Assembly: GCA_016709575.1 (NCBI GenBank)
Contig: JADJMM010000007.1
Location: forward strand, 124,001-188,000
DNA: 64,000 nt
DNA from: Sphingobacteriaceae bacterium
Lineage (GTDB): Bacteria > Bacteroidota > Bacteroidia > B-17B0 > Aurantibacillaceae
Direction: 5' to 3'
Shown: in pieces, positions 48,868 through 58,159 of the stretch
Layout of the letters: the number at the start of each line of letters is the position of its first letter
Numbering within the stretch: the first letter of the stretch is position 1
Translations under genes and position numbers: made by a program
Notes under the pieces: model-generated
The model's input: the letters and a program-made list of their open reading frames with translations, nothing else
Database searches by the model: none
Told to the model about the DNA's origin: nothing

Positions 48868-51497
48868 ATGGCTAAGACAGGAGATAAGGAAACCCCTTTA
48901 ATGAAACAGTACAATAGTATTAAGGTGAAATACCCTGATGCCATTTTATTATTTAGAGTAGGTGATTTTTACGAAACTTTTGGCGAGGATGCTGTTAAAG
49001 CTTCAAAGGTTTTAGGAATTGTTTTAACGAAACGTGCTAATGGTTCCGGCTCACACATAGAACTGGCAGGTTTTCCGCATGACTCTTTAGATTCTTATTT
49101 ACCAAAATTAGTTCGTGCTGGGTATCGCGTTGCTATTTGCGATCAGTTAGAAGATCCTAAACTCACTAAAACAATTGTTAAGCGTGGAATTACTGAATTA
49201 GTAACACCCGGTGTAAGTTTTAATGACAAAGTTTTAGATCATCGAAAAAATAATTTCTTAGCTAGCTTGCATATACATAAAGATAAAGCAGGCGTAGCGT
49301 TTTTAGATATTTCTACAGGAGAGTTTTTGGTTGGACAAGGAAGTGTAAGTTATGTTGATAGATTAATTCAGAATTTTAAACCCAACGAAATTTTATTTGA
49401 AAAAAATAAACGTGTTGAGGTTACAGATTTAATTGGCGACCGCTTTTATATTTTCGGATTAGAAGATTGGGCTTTCACTTATGATTATGGTTACGAAAGC
49501 TTAATAAAGCATTTTGAAACTACTTCGCTAAAAGGTTTTGGTATTGAAGGTTATGATTTAGCTATCACCTCTTGTGGAGCATTGTTACATTATTTAAACG
49601 ACACCAAACACGATAAATTAAAACACATTGCAAAAGTTAGTCGTTTAGATGAAGAGCAATATGTTTGGTTAGATAAATTTACCATCCGTAATTTGGAATT
49701 ATTTAATTCTAATAACGATAACGGAAAAAGTTTAATTGACATCATTGATAAAACTATCACACCAATGGGTTCGCGTTTATTGAAACGTTGGTTAGCCTTA
49801 CCATTAAAGCAATTAGAAGCCATTAACGAGAGATTAGATGCAGTTAATTTTTTCTTTGAGAATCAGGAATTAAAAAATAAAATTAATTTATTATTAAAAG
49901 AGGTTGGCGATTTAGAGCGCTTAATTTCGAAAGTAGCTGCTTCACGAGTTAATCCCCGTGAATTAGTTCAATTAAAAAGATCGTTAAATGTTATCGAGGA
50001 ATTAAAAACTTTGATGACAAACATAGAACCATTACCTCTTAAAAAAATCGCTGATCAATTAAATGCTTGCGCGGTTATAAATGAGCGTCTCGAAAATGAA
50101 TTAAATGAAGAAGCGCCTGTAAATATTTTAAAAGGGGATGTGATTAAAAAAGGTGTGAATGCGGACTTGGATGAATTAAGAAGTATCGCTTTCTCCGGAA
50201 AGGATTATTTATTGCAAATTCAACAACGTGAGAGTGAAAGAACAGGAATTCCTTCTTTGAAAATATCTTTCAATAATGTTTTCGGATATTATCTGGAAGT
50301 AACAAACGCTCATAAAGATAAAGTTCCAACAGAATGGATTCGCAAACAAACCTTAACAAACGCGGAGCGATACATTACACCTGAATTAAAAAGCTACGAA
50401 GAAAAAATATTAGGTGCTGAAGAAAAAATCACCGCACTCGAACAACAATTATTCGAAAACATCATTCGTGATGTTGCAGATTATATCACACCAATTCAAT
50501 TAAATGCTAATCTGGTTGCGCGTTTAGATGTATTGTGTTCGTTCGCTACTTTAGCTACAGAAAATAGTTATGTAAAACCAAGTATTAACGATTCAAAAAG
50601 TTTAGTTATTACAGAAGGCCGCCATCCGGTTATCGAAAAACAATTGGCGGTTGATAAAGAATATGTGAGTAACTCAGTGTATCTTGATAATGAAGAATGT
50701 CAAATTATGATGATTACCGGTCCGAATATGAGTGGTAAATCAGCATTATTACGACAAACGGCATTGATAGTTTTATTAGCACAAATAGGAAGTTTTGTTC
50801 CGGCACAAAAAGCAGATTTAGGTATTACCGATAAAATTTTTACACGTGTTGGTGCTACTGATAATATTTCTTCAGGCGAATCTACTTTTCTGGTGGAGAT
50901 GAATGAAACGGCCAGCATCTTAACTAATATTACAGATAGAAGTTTAGTATTGTTAGATGAGATTGGTCGTGGTACTTCAACTTACGATGGCATCTCCATT
51001 GCGTGGCTATTGCGGAGTATATGCACAGTCAACCTCTCAATCGTGCTAAAACATTATTTGCAACTCACTATCACGAGTTAAATGAAATGACTAATTATTT
51101 TCCGCGCATTAAAAACTTTAATGTGTCGGTAAAGGAAGTCAACAATAAAATTATTTTCCTCCGCAAATTAGCAGAGGGTGGAAGTGAACATAGTTTTGGT
51201 ATTCATGTAGCACGAATGGCGGGTATGCCTAAAGAAGTAATTTCACGTGCCAATATTATTCTGAAAAAATTAGAGCGTGAACACGAAATGGAATTAACCC
51301 CCGAAGGTGTTATGGCTAATGGAGAGCAGAAAGCTAAAGGATTAGGAGATGACGACTTCCAATTAAGTTTCTTTCAGCTAAACGACCCTGTTTTAGAGCA
51401 AATAAAGGAAGATATTCTTAAAACCGATATCAATACCCTTACGCCTGTAGAAGCCCTCTTGAAACTTAGTGAAATCAAGCATTTAGTTGGCGGGTAA
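48868..51497 (+). CDS. mutS: DNA mismatch repair protein MutS (one frameshift)
   Basis: About 875 residues, start at ATG 48868 (MAKTGDKETPLMKQYNSIK). The mismatch-reading F-x-E motif is in RVGDFYETFGEDA. The core (lever and clamp) spans about 250-560. The ATPase has Walker A TGPNMSGKSALLRQTALI and Walker B VLLDEIGRGTSTYDGISIAW, then THYHELNEM and the C-terminal HhH-like part. An indel near 51003, right after the Walker B stretch, splits the frame (GISIAW then IAEYMHSQPLN). It binds mispairs and recruits MutL, which is not in this window. The break in an otherwise perfect gene is best explained by a read error. Confidence 0.93.
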
Positions 51498-51534
51498 GCC
51501 TCCTGAAACTCAGAACAAGAAAAATGCTTAATAA

Positions 51535-51566
51535 TTTGAGTATTTTTAAAAAAACATATACATTTG
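51535..51566 (+). promoter_or_regulatory. promoter of tRNA pair
   Basis: TTTG (51535-51538), 20 bases, TACATTTG (51559-51566): full Bacteroidota promoter about 48 bases before tRNA-Gly. Confidence 0.75.
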
Positions 51567-51614
51567 CACCCCCTATTGGATTTGGCTGGTTTATTAAGTT
51601 AAAGCAATAGAAAA

Positions 51615-51687
51615 GCGGAAATAGCTCAGTTGGTAGAGCGTAACCTTGCCAAGGTTAAGGTCGCGGGTTCGAGACCCGTTTTCCGCT
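51615..51687 (+). tRNA. tRNA-Gly (GCC)
   Basis: Acceptor GCGGAAA pairs with TTTCCGC (51680-51686) and T discriminator. D loop AGCTCAGTTGGTAGAGC, anticodon stem TAACC/GGTTA with loop TTGCCAA, anticodon GCC at 51648-51650, T arm GCGGGTTCGAGACCCGT. CCA is not encoded. Confidence 0.95.
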
Positions 51688-51732
51688 CGAAAATGGCCTT
51701 TTAGGGCTGTTTTTTGCTCCGCTTGCGGACAT

Positions 51733-51816
51733 GCTTGGGTGGTGGAATTGGTAGACACGCAGGACTTAAAATCCTGTATCTTCACGGATGTACGGGTTCA
51801 AGTCCCGTCCCGAGTA
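51733..51816 (+). tRNA. tRNA-Leu (TAA)
   Basis: Acceptor GCTTGGG with CCCGAGT (two wobble pairs) and A discriminator. Long type II variable arm (ATCTTCACGGAT), D loop TGGAATTGGTAGACACG, anticodon loop CTTAAAA with anticodon TAA, T arm ACGGGTTCAAGTCCCGT. Reads UUA/UUG. CCA is not encoded. Confidence 0.95.
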
Positions 51817-51822
51817 CAAAGG

Positions 51823-51852
51823 AAAAGCGAACCGAAAGGTTCGCTTTTTTTC
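51823..51852 (+). terminator. terminator of tRNA pair
   Basis: AAAAGCGAACC pairs with GGTTCGCTTTT around a GAAA tetraloop, followed by a long T run. It also faces the convergent Lys-rich gene. Confidence 0.9.
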
Positions 51853-51895
51853 GTTTTACAAATTTCTTATAGAGATGTCTACTTTTTTTAGGGGT

Positions 51896-52351
51896 TTATT
51901 TTTTTGGTTTTTCTGCTTCCTTCTTTTTTTCATCTAATTCATCTTGCTTTTTTTGATCTGCTTTTTTTATTTCGGCCACTTTCTTTTCTACTTTTTTATC
52001 TTGCTTTTTCTTTTGTTCAGCTTTTTTTTCAGTTTTGCGCTGAGCTTTTCTTAACTCTTCAGCTTTTTCTGCTGTTTTATCTTGAGCTTTACTAAGCTCT
52101 TCAGCCTTCGAATCAGCCTTATCTTGAGCTTTCAATACTTCTTTTGCTTTTTCATCTGCTTTCATCTGAGATTCTTTTAATTCTTCATCTCTTTTTTCGG
52201 CCTTTTTATCTTCTTTTTCTTTTTTCTTATTTTCCTTCTCTTGTTTGGATAATTCCATTTTTAACGAATCAATTTTATCTTGCGCAAATACAGAGCCCGA
52301 CAAAAGTGTGGCGGTTAGAATTATAAATACGACTACATTACTTGTTTTCAT
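51896..52351 (-). CDS. secreted Lys/Glu-rich helical protein
   Basis: About 151 residues. Start at ATG 52351 (MKTSNVVVFIILTATLLSGS), which gives a clean signal peptide ending VFAQ; an upstream in-frame codon adds 13 basic residues. From residue 25 on almost every residue is Lys, Glu, Asp, Ala or Gln, in an imperfect 11-residue pattern (KAEELSKAQDKTAEKAEELR). It should form one long charged helix or coiled coil in the periplasm. No family is assigned; low-complexity similarity to TolA-like stalks is not evidence of function. Confidence 0.65.
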   Translation of the reverse strand: MKTSNVVVFIILTATLLSGSVFAQDKIDSLKMELSKQEKENKKKEKEDKKAEKRDEELKESQMKADEKAKEVLKAQDKADSKAEELSKAQDKTAEKAEELRKAQRKTEKKAEQKKKQDKKVEKKVAEIKKADQKKQDELDEKKKEAEKPKK

Positions 52352-52619
52352 AAAGATTAATTTTTTTAATTTGAGAAAGAATTTCCTCAATACTCAAAGG
52401 TCCTTGTTTTGCTTAGGCTATAGTTGTATAAGCTTGGAAATAAATTACATGATTACCACATTTTAACTCGGCCTATTTTTTTAACAATTCGTACATTTTA
52501 TTTCCCCTTTTTTATTACAATACCCAAAGGCACTAATAATCAATTAAAATCTTGAAAACCAATAATTTAAATTTGTTAATTTTACGATACCTAAACCCTG
52601 TTTTCTGAAATAAATTAAT
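52352..52619. other. intergenic between Lys-rich gene and apt
   Basis: AT-rich, with no gene, hairpin or repeat that I can support. It must hold the promoter of the Lys/Glu-rich gene, which I could not locate. Confidence 0.35.
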
Positions 52620-52627
52620 TAAGTTTG
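52620..52627 (+). promoter_or_regulatory. apt -7 box, close to start
   Basis: TAAGTTTG matches TAnnTTTG and ends 6 bases before ATG 52634, so the message should have almost no leader. Confidence 0.5.
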
Positions 52628-52633
52628 TATCTG

Positions 52634-53161
52634 ATGAATTTGGTTGACGAGATTAAAAAAACCATCCGTGATGTAGCTGATTTTCCAAGGCCCGGAATTA
52701 TGTTTAAAGACATAACACCACTTTTAGAAAATCAAGTGTTGTGTTCTCAAATAGTGGATGGATTTATTAAAGAACTTAATCACAAACCCGATGCAATTGT
52801 TGGTATTGAGAGCCGCGGTTTTTTGTTTGGTGTACTTTTAGCAAACAAATTAAATGTGCCTTTCATAATGGTGCGTAAAGCCGGTAAACTGCCTTACAAA
52901 ACTATTAGTCACCAATACGCATTAGAATACGGAACAGCAACCATTGAAATGCACGTAGATGCATTACAAAAAAACTGGAACGTAATGATTCATGATGATT
53001 TGCTTGCTACAGGAGGAACAGCCGAAGCAGCAGCTCACCTGGTAAAACAACAAGGTGCAAAAGTAAGTGGCTTTTCATTTGTAGTTGAACTCGGATTTTT
53101 AAACGGAAAAGAAAAATTAAAAACACATTCAAATAATATAATATGTCTGGCACAGTATTAG
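52634..53161 (+). CDS. apt: adenine phosphoribosyltransferase
   Basis: A 175-residue purine salvage enzyme: adenine plus PRPP to AMP. Start ATG 52634 (MNLVDEIKKTIRDVADFPRP). Motifs: GIMFKDITPLLEN, IVGIESRGFLFG, VRKAGKLPYKT, and the PRPP loop MIHDDLLATGGTAEAA with VELGFLNG near the end. It overlaps the acyl-CoA dehydrogenase start by 19 bases. The last 15 residues (THSNNIICLAQY) read into that gene, so a frameshift at the very end is possible. Confidence 0.93.
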   Translation: MNLVDEIKKTIRDVADFPRPGIMFKDITPLLENQVLCSQIVDGFIKELNHKPDAIVGIESRGFLFGVLLANKLNVPFIMVRKAGKLPYKTISHQYALEYGTATIEMHVDALQKNWNVMIHDDLLATGGTAEAAAHLVKQQGAKVSGFSFVVELGFLNGKEKLKTHSNNIICLAQY

Positions 53162-54315
53162 AACAAAACACAGGTATGAGTTTCATGCTAAGTGAAAATC
53201 AAGAAATGATTGCGGATATGATTCGCAAATTCGGAAAAGAGCATATCTATCCAAAATATATGGAGTGGGATGAGTCGCAAGAATTTCCAATTCATGTTTT
53301 CAAAAAATTAGGTGAGCTTGGTTTAATGGGCGTTTTAGTACCAACTGAATATGGTGGTTCAGGTTTTAGCTATACAGAATATGTAACTGCTATTATCGAA
53401 TTATCAAAAATTTGTGGTTCTATTGGTTTATCAATGGCCGCACATAACTCGTTATGCACCGGACATATCTTAGCCTTCGGTAACGAAGAGCAAAAGAAAA
53501 AATATTTACCAAAGTTAGCTACAGCTGAATGGATCGGTGCTTGGGGCTTAACTGAAACAGGTACAGGTTCTGATGCCGGAGGGATGAACACCGTTGCCGT
53601 AAAAGATGGCGATTACTATATTATTAACGGAAGCAAAAACTTTATCACTCACGCTATTAGCGGAAACGTTGCAGTTGTTATTGTACGTACCGGCGAAAAA
53701 GGGGATAGTCACGGTATGACTGCTTTCATTATCGAAAAAGGAACTCCCGGTTTTAAATCAGGAAAGAAAGAAAATAAATTAGGCATGCGTGCCAGCGAAA
53801 CTGCTGAATTGATTTTTACGGATTGCAAAGTGCATAAGAGTCAAATGTTAGGTAACGAAGGCGAAGGATTTATTCAAGCCATGAAAGTTTTAGATGGCGG
53901 ACGTATTTCTATTGCCGCTTTAAGTTGTGGTATTGCACGCGGTGCTTATGAGTGTGCTTTAAAATATTCTAAAGAGCGCGAGCAATTTGGTAAGCCAATT
54001 TCTACTTTTCAAGCTATCAGTTTTAAATTAGCTGATATGGCAACTGAATTAGAAGCTGCTGAATTGTTAACATTTAAAGCTGCGGATATGAAAAACCGTG
54101 GATTAAAAATGACAAAAGAAGGCGCATTTGCAAAATATTACGCATCGGAAGTGTGCGTAAAAAATGGAACAGAAGCTGTACAGATTTTTGGAGGTTACGG
54201 ATATACAAAAGATTTCCCTGCCGAAAAATATTATCGTGATAGTAAGTTGTGTACCATAGGCGAAGGAACCAGTGAAATTCAAAAGCTGGTAATTAGCCGT
54301 GAATTGTTGAAGTAG
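53143..54315 (+). CDS. acyl-CoA dehydrogenase
   Basis: A 390-residue FAD enzyme that desaturates short- or medium-chain acyl-CoA and gives electrons to EtfAB (17543-19289). Motifs: GLMGVLVPTEYGGSGFSYTE, WGLTETGTGSDAGGMNT, the FAD/substrate region RASETAELIFTDCKV, and YGYTKDFPAEKYYRD with SKLCTIGEGTSEIQK at the C-terminus. The catalytic Glu is probably that of GEGTSE (short-chain type). The start may instead be ATG 53176 (MSFMLSENQEM). It follows apt with overlap. Confidence 0.92.
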   Translation: MSGTVLEQNTGMSFMLSENQEMIADMIRKFGKEHIYPKYMEWDESQEFPIHVFKKLGELGLMGVLVPTEYGGSGFSYTEYVTAIIELSKICGSIGLSMAAHNSLCTGHILAFGNEEQKKKYLPKLATAEWIGAWGLTETGTGSDAGGMNTVAVKDGDYYIINGSKNFITHAISGNVAVVIVRTGEKGDSHGMTAFIIEKGTPGFKSGKKENKLGMRASETAELIFTDCKVHKSQMLGNEGEGFIQAMKVLDGGRISIAALSCGIARGAYECALKYSKEREQFGKPISTFQAISFKLADMATELEAAELLTFKAADMKNRGLKMTKEGAFAKYYASEVCVKNGTEAVQIFGGYGYTKDFPAEKYYRDSKLCTIGEGTSEIQKLVISRELLK

Positions 54316-54337
54316 TTCTAAGTTTAAGTTTGTTTGT

Positions 54338-54372
54338 GAAGCCCTGGAGTGTTGTTACTTCAGGGCTTTTTT
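54338..54372. terminator. bidirectional terminator
   Basis: AAGCCCTG pairs with CAGGGCTT (54361-54368) followed by T residues. It stops acyl-CoA dehydrogenase transcripts and overlaps the last codon of the minus-strand membrane gene. Confidence 0.8.
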
Positions 54373-55817
54373 TGTACTCTTAAAATTAAATTTTTTGTGG
54401 TAGGCGATAAATACACTGCACTAAGCAGCACATTACTGTTTTTGTAATAGGTTAAATTGTACGGAGCAAATACAATCAAATAATCAAACTCCGCTAATTT
54501 GTTAGGAATGGTACACTTCCCTTTTGGGAAACAGGTTACAATAATATCGCCAACAAACTTGTAGTTTTTCGTATCACTCATCTGATAATAGTTGGCAAAA
54601 ACCCCGTAAAGTTCCGGACTAATCCCAACATGTTTTGCATTTAAATTTTTGACGCGGTTAAAGCAATCTTCCGAATCGGCTTGTTCGCGGTAATCAAATG
54701 CGTAAGTGATATTGGCGGTATAAATAAAATTGATGAGGAGTAGCGCACTTATAAAATAAGAAACAGTTTTAATTAATTTGTAGGGAGAAATTAAGTAATT
54801 AAAGAAGTGAACTATTACAATGTAGGCCGGAATAAAAAGTAATTGTGCGGCTCTGTAAAACGGATACACCACATTAAAACAAAAATAATTCAGCACCATA
54901 TTTAAAATCATAATGCTTAAAATATGTGATGTGTAATAGTATAGATTGCTCTGATGTTTTGTCTTTTTAAGAATTCCAATTGTACAAGAAGCTGCAATCA
55001 TTAAAAATACCACTAACGAAAAACCGTATTGAATAAGTTTAGAAAAGGTAAATTTATAATACGATAAGCTGTCCCAAAATACATGAAACATCGAAAGAAA
55101 ACTGGGTTCACTGGCACCAACCACATCGCCCGAGCATCTTAAAATAAATATAAACGCCCGCACAATTACAAAAGCAATTCCAGATACAAATGCTAAATCA
55201 AAGTAGAACTGTTTGTTTTTTAAAAATGCTTTTCCTTGTTTAAAATGTATGGTGTAGAAGTACAACAAAGAGAAAGCAAAAAAGAAATACACAAAACCGT
55301 AATTCGATATAGCAGATAAACCACTACAAACAAGCGCTGCTAAAAACGTGTTGCGCTTTTGATTGTTTAATCCTTTTAAAAAAAAGTAAAGTGTTAAACA
55401 TTGCAACATAATAGCCCCCGCGTAACCTCTGGCTAATCCAAAATAATCGAGTAGGTAAGGGTTCAAAAAAATGATACTAAAGGCTAATAATTTGGTTGAG
55501 GTATCTTCAAAAGATTTTAACCACCATAATCCAAAACCGCACGTCACAATAAAAGAAACCAAACTCAGCCACCGTAAAAAAAACACCTTTTCAAATCCTA
55601 ATATCATTGATGTTTTCATAGCAAGACTGTTAAACCAATGTGAATTGCCCGTACATAGAAATTCGGCATACCAAAAGTTTTTAATGTTGTGAAACGACCA
55701 GGCTTCGTCGTGCGTAATATTCACAAAAACGGCCCGTAAAGCAACGTAAAGTATTAAAAACGCAAAGGCAATAACATGCGTTGTTTGCGATTTCAATAAA
55801 CCTTTTAAGAGTGGCAT
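54360..55817 (-). CDS. GT-C-like polytopic membrane glycosyltransferase
   Basis: A 485-residue inner-membrane protein with about eleven membrane segments. The first periplasmic loop, after segment 1, has VNITHDEAWSFHNIKNFWYA with the acidic Asp-Glu pair typical of GT-C transferases (family 39 and relatives), which use lipid-linked sugars. Segment 4 region reads LLDYFGLARGYAGAIMLQ, also typical. The C-terminal 100 residues (EDCFNRVKNLNAKHVGISPE) form a small soluble domain. Acceptor and sugar are unknown; no glycan cluster is adjacent. It is divergent from pssA. Confidence 0.65.
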   Translation of the reverse strand: MPLLKGLLKSQTTHVIAFAFLILYVALRAVFVNITHDEAWSFHNIKNFWYAEFLCTGNSHWFNSLAMKTSMILGFEKVFFLRWLSLVSFIVTCGFGLWWLKSFEDTSTKLLAFSIIFLNPYLLDYFGLARGYAGAIMLQCLTLYFFLKGLNNQKRNTFLAALVCSGLSAISNYGFVYFFFAFSLLYFYTIHFKQGKAFLKNKQFYFDLAFVSGIAFVIVRAFIFILRCSGDVVGASEPSFLSMFHVFWDSLSYYKFTFSKLIQYGFSLVVFLMIAASCTIGILKKTKHQSNLYYYTSHILSIMILNMVLNYFCFNVVYPFYRAAQLLFIPAYIVIVHFFNYLISPYKLIKTVSYFISALLLINFIYTANITYAFDYREQADSEDCFNRVKNLNAKHVGISPELYGVFANYYQMSDTKNYKFVGDIIVTCFPKGKCTIPNKLAEFDYLIVFAPYNLTYYKNSNVLLSAVYLSPTTKNLILRVQKKP

Positions 55818-55859
55818 AAGTTTTAAAGATAAATAAATAATTTAGGCTATGTAAATGAT

Positions 55860-55867
55860 TATATTTG
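55860..55867 (+). promoter_or_regulatory. pssA -7 box, 4 bases from GTG start
   Basis: TATATTTG, an exact TAnnTTTG box, ends 4 bases before GTG 55872. The same box, spacing and start type are seen at smpB. Confidence 0.55.
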
Positions 55868-55871
55868 CTGA

Positions 55872-56609
55872 GTGTTGAAACTAAAACAAAACATACCCAA
55901 TTTTTTAACCTGTTGTAATTTATTGTGCGGTTGTTTGGCAATTGTGCAGGTATTTGAAGGTAGCTTAGGATGGGCTGTTGCTTTAGTTGGTATTGCAGCT
56001 GTATTTGATTTTTTTGATGGCTTTGCTGCTCGTTTATTACATGTAAGTTCTCCAATTGGAAAAGATTTAGATTCCTTAGCCGATATGGTAACCTTTGGTG
56101 TGGTGCCCGGAATAGTAATGTATAAATTAATTTTTTTGCTTTATTTAAACGCCAACATCAGCGTATCCTACGAATTAATTGAGAAGAAATTATACCTCTG
56201 CTACGTTGCTTTTTTAATCCCCATATTTTCGGCCATCCGTTTAGCTAAATTTAATAATGATACCCGTCAATCTGAATCATTTATTGGTTTACCAACACCG
56301 GCTAACGCCATATTTATATGTTCATTAGTTCTCTTGCCAAAAGAGTACACAGCATATTTTACCCCTAATATTTTGTGTCTTATAACTTTAACATTGAGTC
56401 TTTTATTAGTGGCCCCAATCCCTCTTTTCGCTCTTAAATTCAAGTCTTTTCGTTTTAAAGGGAACGAAATCCGCTATGTATTTTTAGGGCTTAGTTTAGG
56501 GCTTCTTATTGGTTTACAGTATTTGGGAATACCTCTTATAATTGTTTTATATATTGTTTTATCGGTAATAAATAACCTCTTTAAAAAGAAAGAAACCCTC
56601 TCCTCATAG
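55872..56609 (+). CDS. pssA: CDP-diacylglycerol-serine O-phosphatidyltransferase
   Basis: A 245-residue inner-membrane enzyme making phosphatidylserine, the substrate of Psd (10310). GTG start at 55872 (MLKLKQNIPNFLTCCNLLCG). The CDP-alcohol phosphotransferase motif D-x2-DG-x2-AR-x8-G-x3-D-x3-D is complete in DFFDGFAARLL, PIGKDLDSLAD (residues about 46-71). About seven membrane segments. The last codons (KKKETLSS) lie within a dispersed double-hairpin repeat, so the C-terminus may have been replaced by an insertion. Confidence 0.93.
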   Translation: MLKLKQNIPNFLTCCNLLCGCLAIVQVFEGSLGWAVALVGIAAVFDFFDGFAARLLHVSSPIGKDLDSLADMVTFGVVPGIVMYKLIFLLYLNANISVSYELIEKKLYLCYVAFLIPIFSAIRLAKFNNDTRQSESFIGLPTPANAIFICSLVLLPKEYTAYFTPNILCLITLTLSLLLVAPIPLFALKFKSFRFKGNEIRYVFLGLSLGLLIGLQYLGIPLIIVLYIVLSVINNLFKKKETLSS

Positions 56610-56646
56610 GAGAGGACGATTTGCCCAGGCAAATAGGGGTGAGGTT
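56597..56646. repeat. double-hairpin repeat at pssA 3' end
   Basis: CCTCTCC (56597-56603) pairs with GGAGAGG (56609-56615), and ATTTGCC (56619-56625) with GGCAAAT (56628-56634), both perfect. It ends AGGGGTGAGG. Resembles the dispersed CTCTCC...GGGTGAGG repeats common in many bacteria. The pssA stop lies in the first loop. Confidence 0.65.
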
Positions 56647-56764
56647 ATTTAAATATTCTCATAATTTCCCATTTGCAAGTCAAACCTAAAACAGTATCTT
56701 AGCACCTCAATTTTATTAAATAAACAAAATTAATCAAACAAATAATTCTTAATTCTAAATTAAA

Positions 56765-58016
56765 ATGGGATATCTTTTCACCTCCGAATCAGTATCAGAA
56801 GGCCACCCGGATAAAGTTGCCGATCAAATTTCAGATGCTTTAATTGATAATTTTTTAGCATTCGATCCAAATAGTAAAGTAGCTTGCGAAACTTTAGTTA
56901 CTACCGGACAAGTTATTTTAGCCGGCGAAGTAAAATCTCGCGCTTATTTAGATGTACAAGAAATTGCTCGTGAAGTAATACGTAAAATCGGTTATACTAA
57001 ATCTGAATATATGTTCGAAGCGAATTCTTGCGGTATCTTATCTGCAATTCACGAACAATCTTCTGATATCAATCAAGGTGTTGACCGTAAGAAGAAAGAA
57101 GAGCAAGGTGCAGGTGACCAAGGTATGATGTTTGGTTACGCCACTAACGAAACTGCTAACTATATGCCATTAGCTTTAGATTTAGCTCACGGTATTTTAT
57201 TAGAATTAGCAGCATTACGCCGCGAGAACAAAGAAATAAAATATTTACGTCCTGATGCAAAATCACAAGTTACTTTAGAGTACGATGATAATAACAAACC
57301 GGTTCGTATCGATGCAATTGTTGTTTCTACACAGCATGATGATTTTGATAGCGAACCAAAAATGTTAGCGAAAATTAAAAAAGACATCATTGATATTTTA
57401 ATTCCACGTGTAAAAAAGAAATATCCTAAATACGCGCATTTATTCAACAACAAAATTAATTACCATATTAACCCAACCGGTAAATTCGTTATTGGTGGTC
57501 CGCACGGTGATACAGGTTTAACAGGCCGTAAAATTATTGTGGATACGTATGGTGGAAAAGGTGCTCACGGTGGTGGTGCTTCTCTGGTAAAGATCCAAGT
57601 AAGTTGACAGAAGCGCTGCTTATGCAACTCGCCACATTGCAAAAAATTTAGTAGCTGCAGGTGTTTGTTCTGAAGTATTAGTTCAGGTATCTTATGCAAT
57701 CGGTGTTGCACAACCAATGGGTATTTTTATTGATACTTACGGGACTTCTAAAGTAAAAATGACTGACGGAGAAATTGCAAAGATTGTTCAGAGTGTGTTT
57801 GATATGCGTCCTTATTTTATTGAACAACGTTTTAAATTACGTACACCAATGTATAGCGAAACTGCTGCTTACGGGCATATGGGTCGTAAAAACGAAACTG
57901 TAACTAAAACTTTCAAATCACCTGATGGAAAAACAAAAACCATGAAAGTGGAGTTGTTTACTTGGGAAAAGTTAGATTATGTTGAAAAAGTAAAAAAAGT
58001 CTTCAAATTGAAGTAA
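56765..58016 (+). CDS. metK: S-adenosylmethionine synthetase (two close frameshifts)
   Basis: About 417 residues; makes SAM from ATP and methionine. Motifs: SEGHPDKVADQISDALID, GAGDQGMMFGYATNE, GGPHGDTGLTGRKIIVDTYG and GKGAHGGGAFSGKDPSKVDR, then SAAYATRHIAKNLVAAGV. The last block is the invariant nucleotide and phosphate loop, and both indels (near 57582 and 57603) fall inside it, one base each. Because the gene is essential and usually single-copy, these are almost certainly read errors. The second half continues to 58016 (MGIFIDTYGTSKV). Transcribed alone with a terminator behind. Confidence 0.95.
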
Positions 58017-58039
58017 AAACCAATAAAATTCATAATAAG

Positions 58040-58070
58040 AGGCTACCTAAATCAGTGTAGCCTTTTTTTT
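58040..58070 (+). terminator. metK terminator
   Basis: AGGCTAC (58040-58046) pairs with GTAGCCT (58057-58063), followed by eight T. Confidence 0.88.
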
Positions 58071-58159
58071 GTGACCAATTTTTTAACATACTGTTAAAAT
58101 CAAGTAAACAAGAGCGAAAATGACGTATCTTAGCGTGTTAAATTTTTAAACTAAAGAGG

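Noticed and set aside
51896..52351. TolA homologue
   Set aside because: Similarity would rest only on Lys/Ala/Glu composition; there is no membrane anchor plus C-terminal TolA domain.
57570..57610. Programmed frameshifting in metK
   Set aside because: Two shifts within 25 bases in an invariant loop, with no slippery heptamer, and similar breaks in many genes argue for read error.
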